A DNA stretch of 20,874 nt from assembly GCA_003427395.1 (NCBI GenBank), contig BFEA01000029.1, positions 2,408,965 to 2,429,838 of the forward strand. The letters run 5' to 3'. The position numbers were made by a program, and so were the translations under genes. Source of the DNA: Chara braunii (taxonomy: Eukaryota; Streptophyta; Charophyceae; Charales; Characeae). The notes under the pieces are model-generated. The model saw only the letters and a program-made list of their open reading frames with translations. It was not told where the DNA came from and searched no databases. Positions 18,295 through 20,874 of this stretch are shown here, piece after piece (within the stretch, counting starts at the first letter, position 1; each line of letters starts with the position of its first letter).

Positions 18295-18685
18295 TGCGCC
18301 TTGGTAGAAGAGCAATGAGCCCGAAACTGAGATTCATTGTGACCTCTTTTTTGGGATCAGACAAATCAAAGAATTCAAAGTTAGAGGCAAGTAATAACTA
18401 CTAATCAATTGAGACGGACCCTTTTTTTTTTTTATAAATAATTTGCAAGTAAAAGTTACTATTAATTAATATTGACAATTGATGACAATTAATAATTGTT
18501 AGAGGCCAAAGGGTTGTAAGATAGAGACACTGGTTGGTGAAAGAGTCAAACTCATTAGTTATCTATTCTTCCTTATAGAGCCTTGTATCACAGCGGCGAG
18601 ACGTTACACTATCTCACTATATAATTGTGTACATTCATGTTAAATTTTGTGATCATCCTAGTGTGAGTGGCGTTAAACCACTTCA
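18295..18685. other. AT-rich region, possible LINE 5' UTR
   Basis: There is no gene here. It has a T run (18421-18433) and short overlapping repeats of gacaatt and attaatt type (about 18462-18500). It lies upstream of LINE ORF1 on the minus strand, so part may be LINE 5' UTR. The 5' end of the element is not visible. Confidence 0.35.
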
Positions 18686-19156
18686 TTGATGGAATTTTGT
18701 GAATTATGTTGTATTATTGGCTTCGAACCCAGAGGGTATGTCGGGGCACAAGGGAGGATGGAGTCTCGGGGCAATGCGATGAAGGAGGGAATGCACATAC
18801 CAATTCAACTATCTTCGTGGGTCTTCAACCTCTTCATTCCTTGCAACCAGAGATTTGTTCGTTTCCACCTTGTCAACCAACGTCTGCAACTTCTATCCTC
18901 CCTCTCCTTACCACTCATCATAAGATGCAATGGCCTCTTTGATTTTCAGCCTTTTCACCAATTTCAATCTATACAATGCCGTTTTACTCTTCGCAATCTC
19001 TTGTTAGGAGCGACCTCTATACCGGATATGACCTACCACACCAACTGGGTAACAATTACAGATTTTGGTCTTGTGAGAGCCTTGTTGAGCGATGCAAGAA
19101 AGACTAGAGGATCTAGATCTAACATGACAGGAAAATATTGTTCGTATTTAAGGTGA
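18686..19156 (+). other. open frame with a kinase-like DFG patch, probable remnant or chance
   Basis: This 156-codon frame begins MMEFCELC and has no recognisable domain over most of its length. Its end reads ITDFGLVRALLSD (DFG codons at 19061-19069), followed about 17 residues later by MTGKYCSYLR. This resembles the activation-segment start of plant receptor-like kinases, where DFGLAR is followed by a GT.GY.APE block. The expected HRD catalytic loop is absent upstream. It may be a short scrap of a kinase pseudogene, or a coincidence. Confidence 0.2.
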
Positions 19157-19235
19157 TCAATCCTCAGCTACGATACAAGTTGCGACAATGCCTTCCGGCT
19201 ATGTGGCTCTTTGAGTTCACCTTTTCGCTATTCCG
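19157..19235. other. short anonymous spacer
   Basis: No feature is seen. Confidence 0.3.
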
Positions 19236-19345
19236 GATGACTTTCAACAAAAATTGTGAAAGCAGATGGCGTACCAAAATTTAGCAGAACCAGATGACTT
19301 CAACTAAAAATGTGAAACAGATGGCGTAGCAGAACCTAGCAGGCA
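19236..19345 (+). repeat. 57-bp tandem duplication
   Basis: Two adjacent copies start at 19236 and 19293. Both contain gatgactt-t-caac, aaaa-t-tgtgaa, cagatggcgta and tagcagaacc in the same order, with small indels. No coding frame is associated with it. Confidence 0.75.
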
Positions 19346-19866
19346 GACGATTTATGAGTGAAGGTCCTCGCAGTTGAGTGTCGCTCATTCGCTATCACTT
19401 CGGAATAGATTGCCTCATACACACACTTTCCTTTCTCACGGGCACACTCCGCCTACTTCGTCAATGCTGAGCAATCAACATTGTTGGACCGTTTACCGTG
19501 TCCGAGAACACGATTGGCTATGAAGAATGTTGCGGAATCCAAAGAGCGTCAGGAATAGGACAGGAATGTACTTATCCGTTCCTCTTCTCCTAAGTGGATT
19601 TGGCGTGATTCCACGTCAGCCTGTAACGTGGATACGCACTAGGGCCTCTGGGTTCAGGCGCGTGTGCGTTAGGCGCCGTTCACTAACATTTTGATATTGC
19701 CTCAATCCGATTTCTGCCTTTTCGAAGGAATCCTTGGAACTGAGGCGAGAACCCCGGTTTCGTCCCGGCGGATCAACCCCCCGCCTAAAATCCTCGGCCA
19801 TGCCCCAATTACTCTGATCGACGTTCTCAAGGGTACGAGATGCGGGGCGTGAGGTTGCATATCAAA
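19346..19866. other. no recognisable gene
   Basis: Anonymous sequence. A short minus frame (19801-19616) has no domain. Confidence 0.35.
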
Positions 19867-19885
19867 TGTGTGTGTGTGTGTGTGT
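19867..19885 (+). repeat. (TG)n microsatellite
   Basis: A pure alternating TG run, about nine and a half units long. Confidence 0.9.
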
Positions 19886-20182
19886 TGTCATATTCACTGT
19901 ACACTAAAAAAAAGCTTGACCGTGCCAGACTGTTTCGTTAGACTTTCACCGACGCATCAGGAGGTTGAACCGCGACAGTATGACCAGGATTCATTTGACT
20001 AATGGATAAGGACTCGCCACATCGCCCAGAGTTAGCGACACCCCTTATTAAAAAAGGCGAGTTTACTCACACCAACCTTGCAATCCTAGCAGACTGCCGG
20101 TCTAAACCCTTGACAAGAACGGTAGTAAGTCTAAGAAACTAATCTGACACAGTCATAAGACCACTTTACACACCCACTTAAC

Positions 20183-20185
<3 letters not shown>
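19886..20185. other. no recognisable gene
   Basis: Anonymous sequence between two microsatellites. No RNA or coding signal is seen. Confidence 0.35.

Positions 20186-20277
<92 letters not shown>
20186..20277 (+). repeat. compound microsatellite (GT)n(GA)n(A)n
   Basis: Uninterrupted GT (20186-20222), then GA (20222-20250), then 27 A (20251-20277). There are no interruptions, so it is probably young and length-variable. The two minus-strand frames that cross it (20430-20131, 20441-20178) are translations of the repeat and not genes. Confidence 0.95.
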
Positions 20278-20281
<4 letters not shown>

Positions 20282-20874
20282 AAAATTTGAAAATCAATTG
20301 GGCCAATTGCAAAAGGGGTGCATTGAAATGATGACTTTGCTCGGCAGGGGTAAACTGAAAATGAATTTGTACCCGTTTGTTCAAGAGAAAGAAAAAAAAA
20401 CAAAGTTGGACCCGTAGGGCTATATTGCAAAGATGGCCCAATTGACGAGAAGGGTATTTTGCAAAGATTTTTTTTTAATTGTCAGAAGGGTATTCCACTC
20501 TACCGCCATCTTTAAGGGGCATTTTGGCATATATCTCATCTTTGATGGGTATAACGCAAGTTCTTCCCTCCCCAGGGACAAAAAGGCCCCGCTTATTAGC
20601 TTCCAGCCTTAGCATTTTCTTTTGGGAGGAAGTGCACATGAGTTCCTATAACAAGAGCCGGGACCCACTAGCATCGAGTAAATCTGCGTGTATAAAGAAT
20701 CTTTTTTTTTTTTTTCCCATAAATGCAAAGAAAACAAGGCCAACACTATGCATCCACACTTCCACCAACCTAGTACATCTGCATGCGACCTTCCCGCCGG
20801 CCTGTTCGCAGTCTTCCACGAAAATCTCAATATTATCAATTTCTGCAAAAAAAAATAGCAAGGCGCGAAGCTTT
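20278..20874. other. AT-rich sequence with short recurring motifs, no gene
   Basis: Motifs such as ttgcaaa, ggcccaattg or ggccaattg, and gggtatttt recur loosely between 20290 and 20560, suggesting a decayed short repeat. A T run lies at 20702-20715. The short minus frames near the end have no domain content. Confidence 0.4.

Noticed and set aside
20131-20441. Proteins with long His-Thr, Ser-Leu and Phe runs
   Set aside because: They are translations of the compound microsatellite in two frames.

Overview
This looks like repeat-rich nuclear DNA of a land plant. The reasons are a plant-type L1 LINE (an ORF1 with a DUF4283-like segment and zinc knuckle; an ORF2 with endonuclease, reverse transcriptase and a C-terminal zf-RVT region), a tRNA-derived SINE, a U6 snRNA fragment of plant type and long microsatellites. 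I find no intact host protein gene. Almost every open frame is either a piece of the decayed LINE or noise.

Layout. 33-215 (minus): tRNA-type SINE. 223-7213 (minus): 3' part of the LINE, read from high to low coordinate as a proline-rich/acidic linker ORF (7261-6015), a broken linker (6014-5066), the endonuclease (5065-4320), the reverse transcriptase (3640-2313), the C-terminal zinc-finger region (1755-780), a 3' UTR and an (A8T)3 tail. About 7220-16261: some 9 kb of unrelated sequence without LINE homology. It holds a U6-like fragment (8141-8202), purine-rich and CTG-rich stretches, an initiator-Met primer-binding-site-like motif (12457-12469), an array of stem-loops with palindromic loops (12651-13903), a pair of 85-bp-spaced repeats (14298-14450) and a CpG-rich block with two undetermined bases. 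16268-18294 (minus): 5' part of the same kind of LINE (ORF1). 18316-20874: AT-rich unassigned sequence, a possible kinase scrap, a 57-bp tandem duplication and microsatellites.

The two LINE parts have the same strand and the right order, and their domains do not overlap. The simplest reading is one LINE of about 9 kb interrupted by a 9-kb insertion that carries no gag or pol. Inside that insertion is the most unusual signal. About 16 hairpins occur in series, most at a 59-68-bp period. Their stem arms differ from copy to copy yet remain complementary, and most share a loop containing a telomere-like palindrome (ACCCTAGGGT). Paired change, including G-T wobbles, suggests selection on an RNA fold. 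The position just after a PBS-like motif suggests a structured retrotransposon leader, but that assignment is inference.
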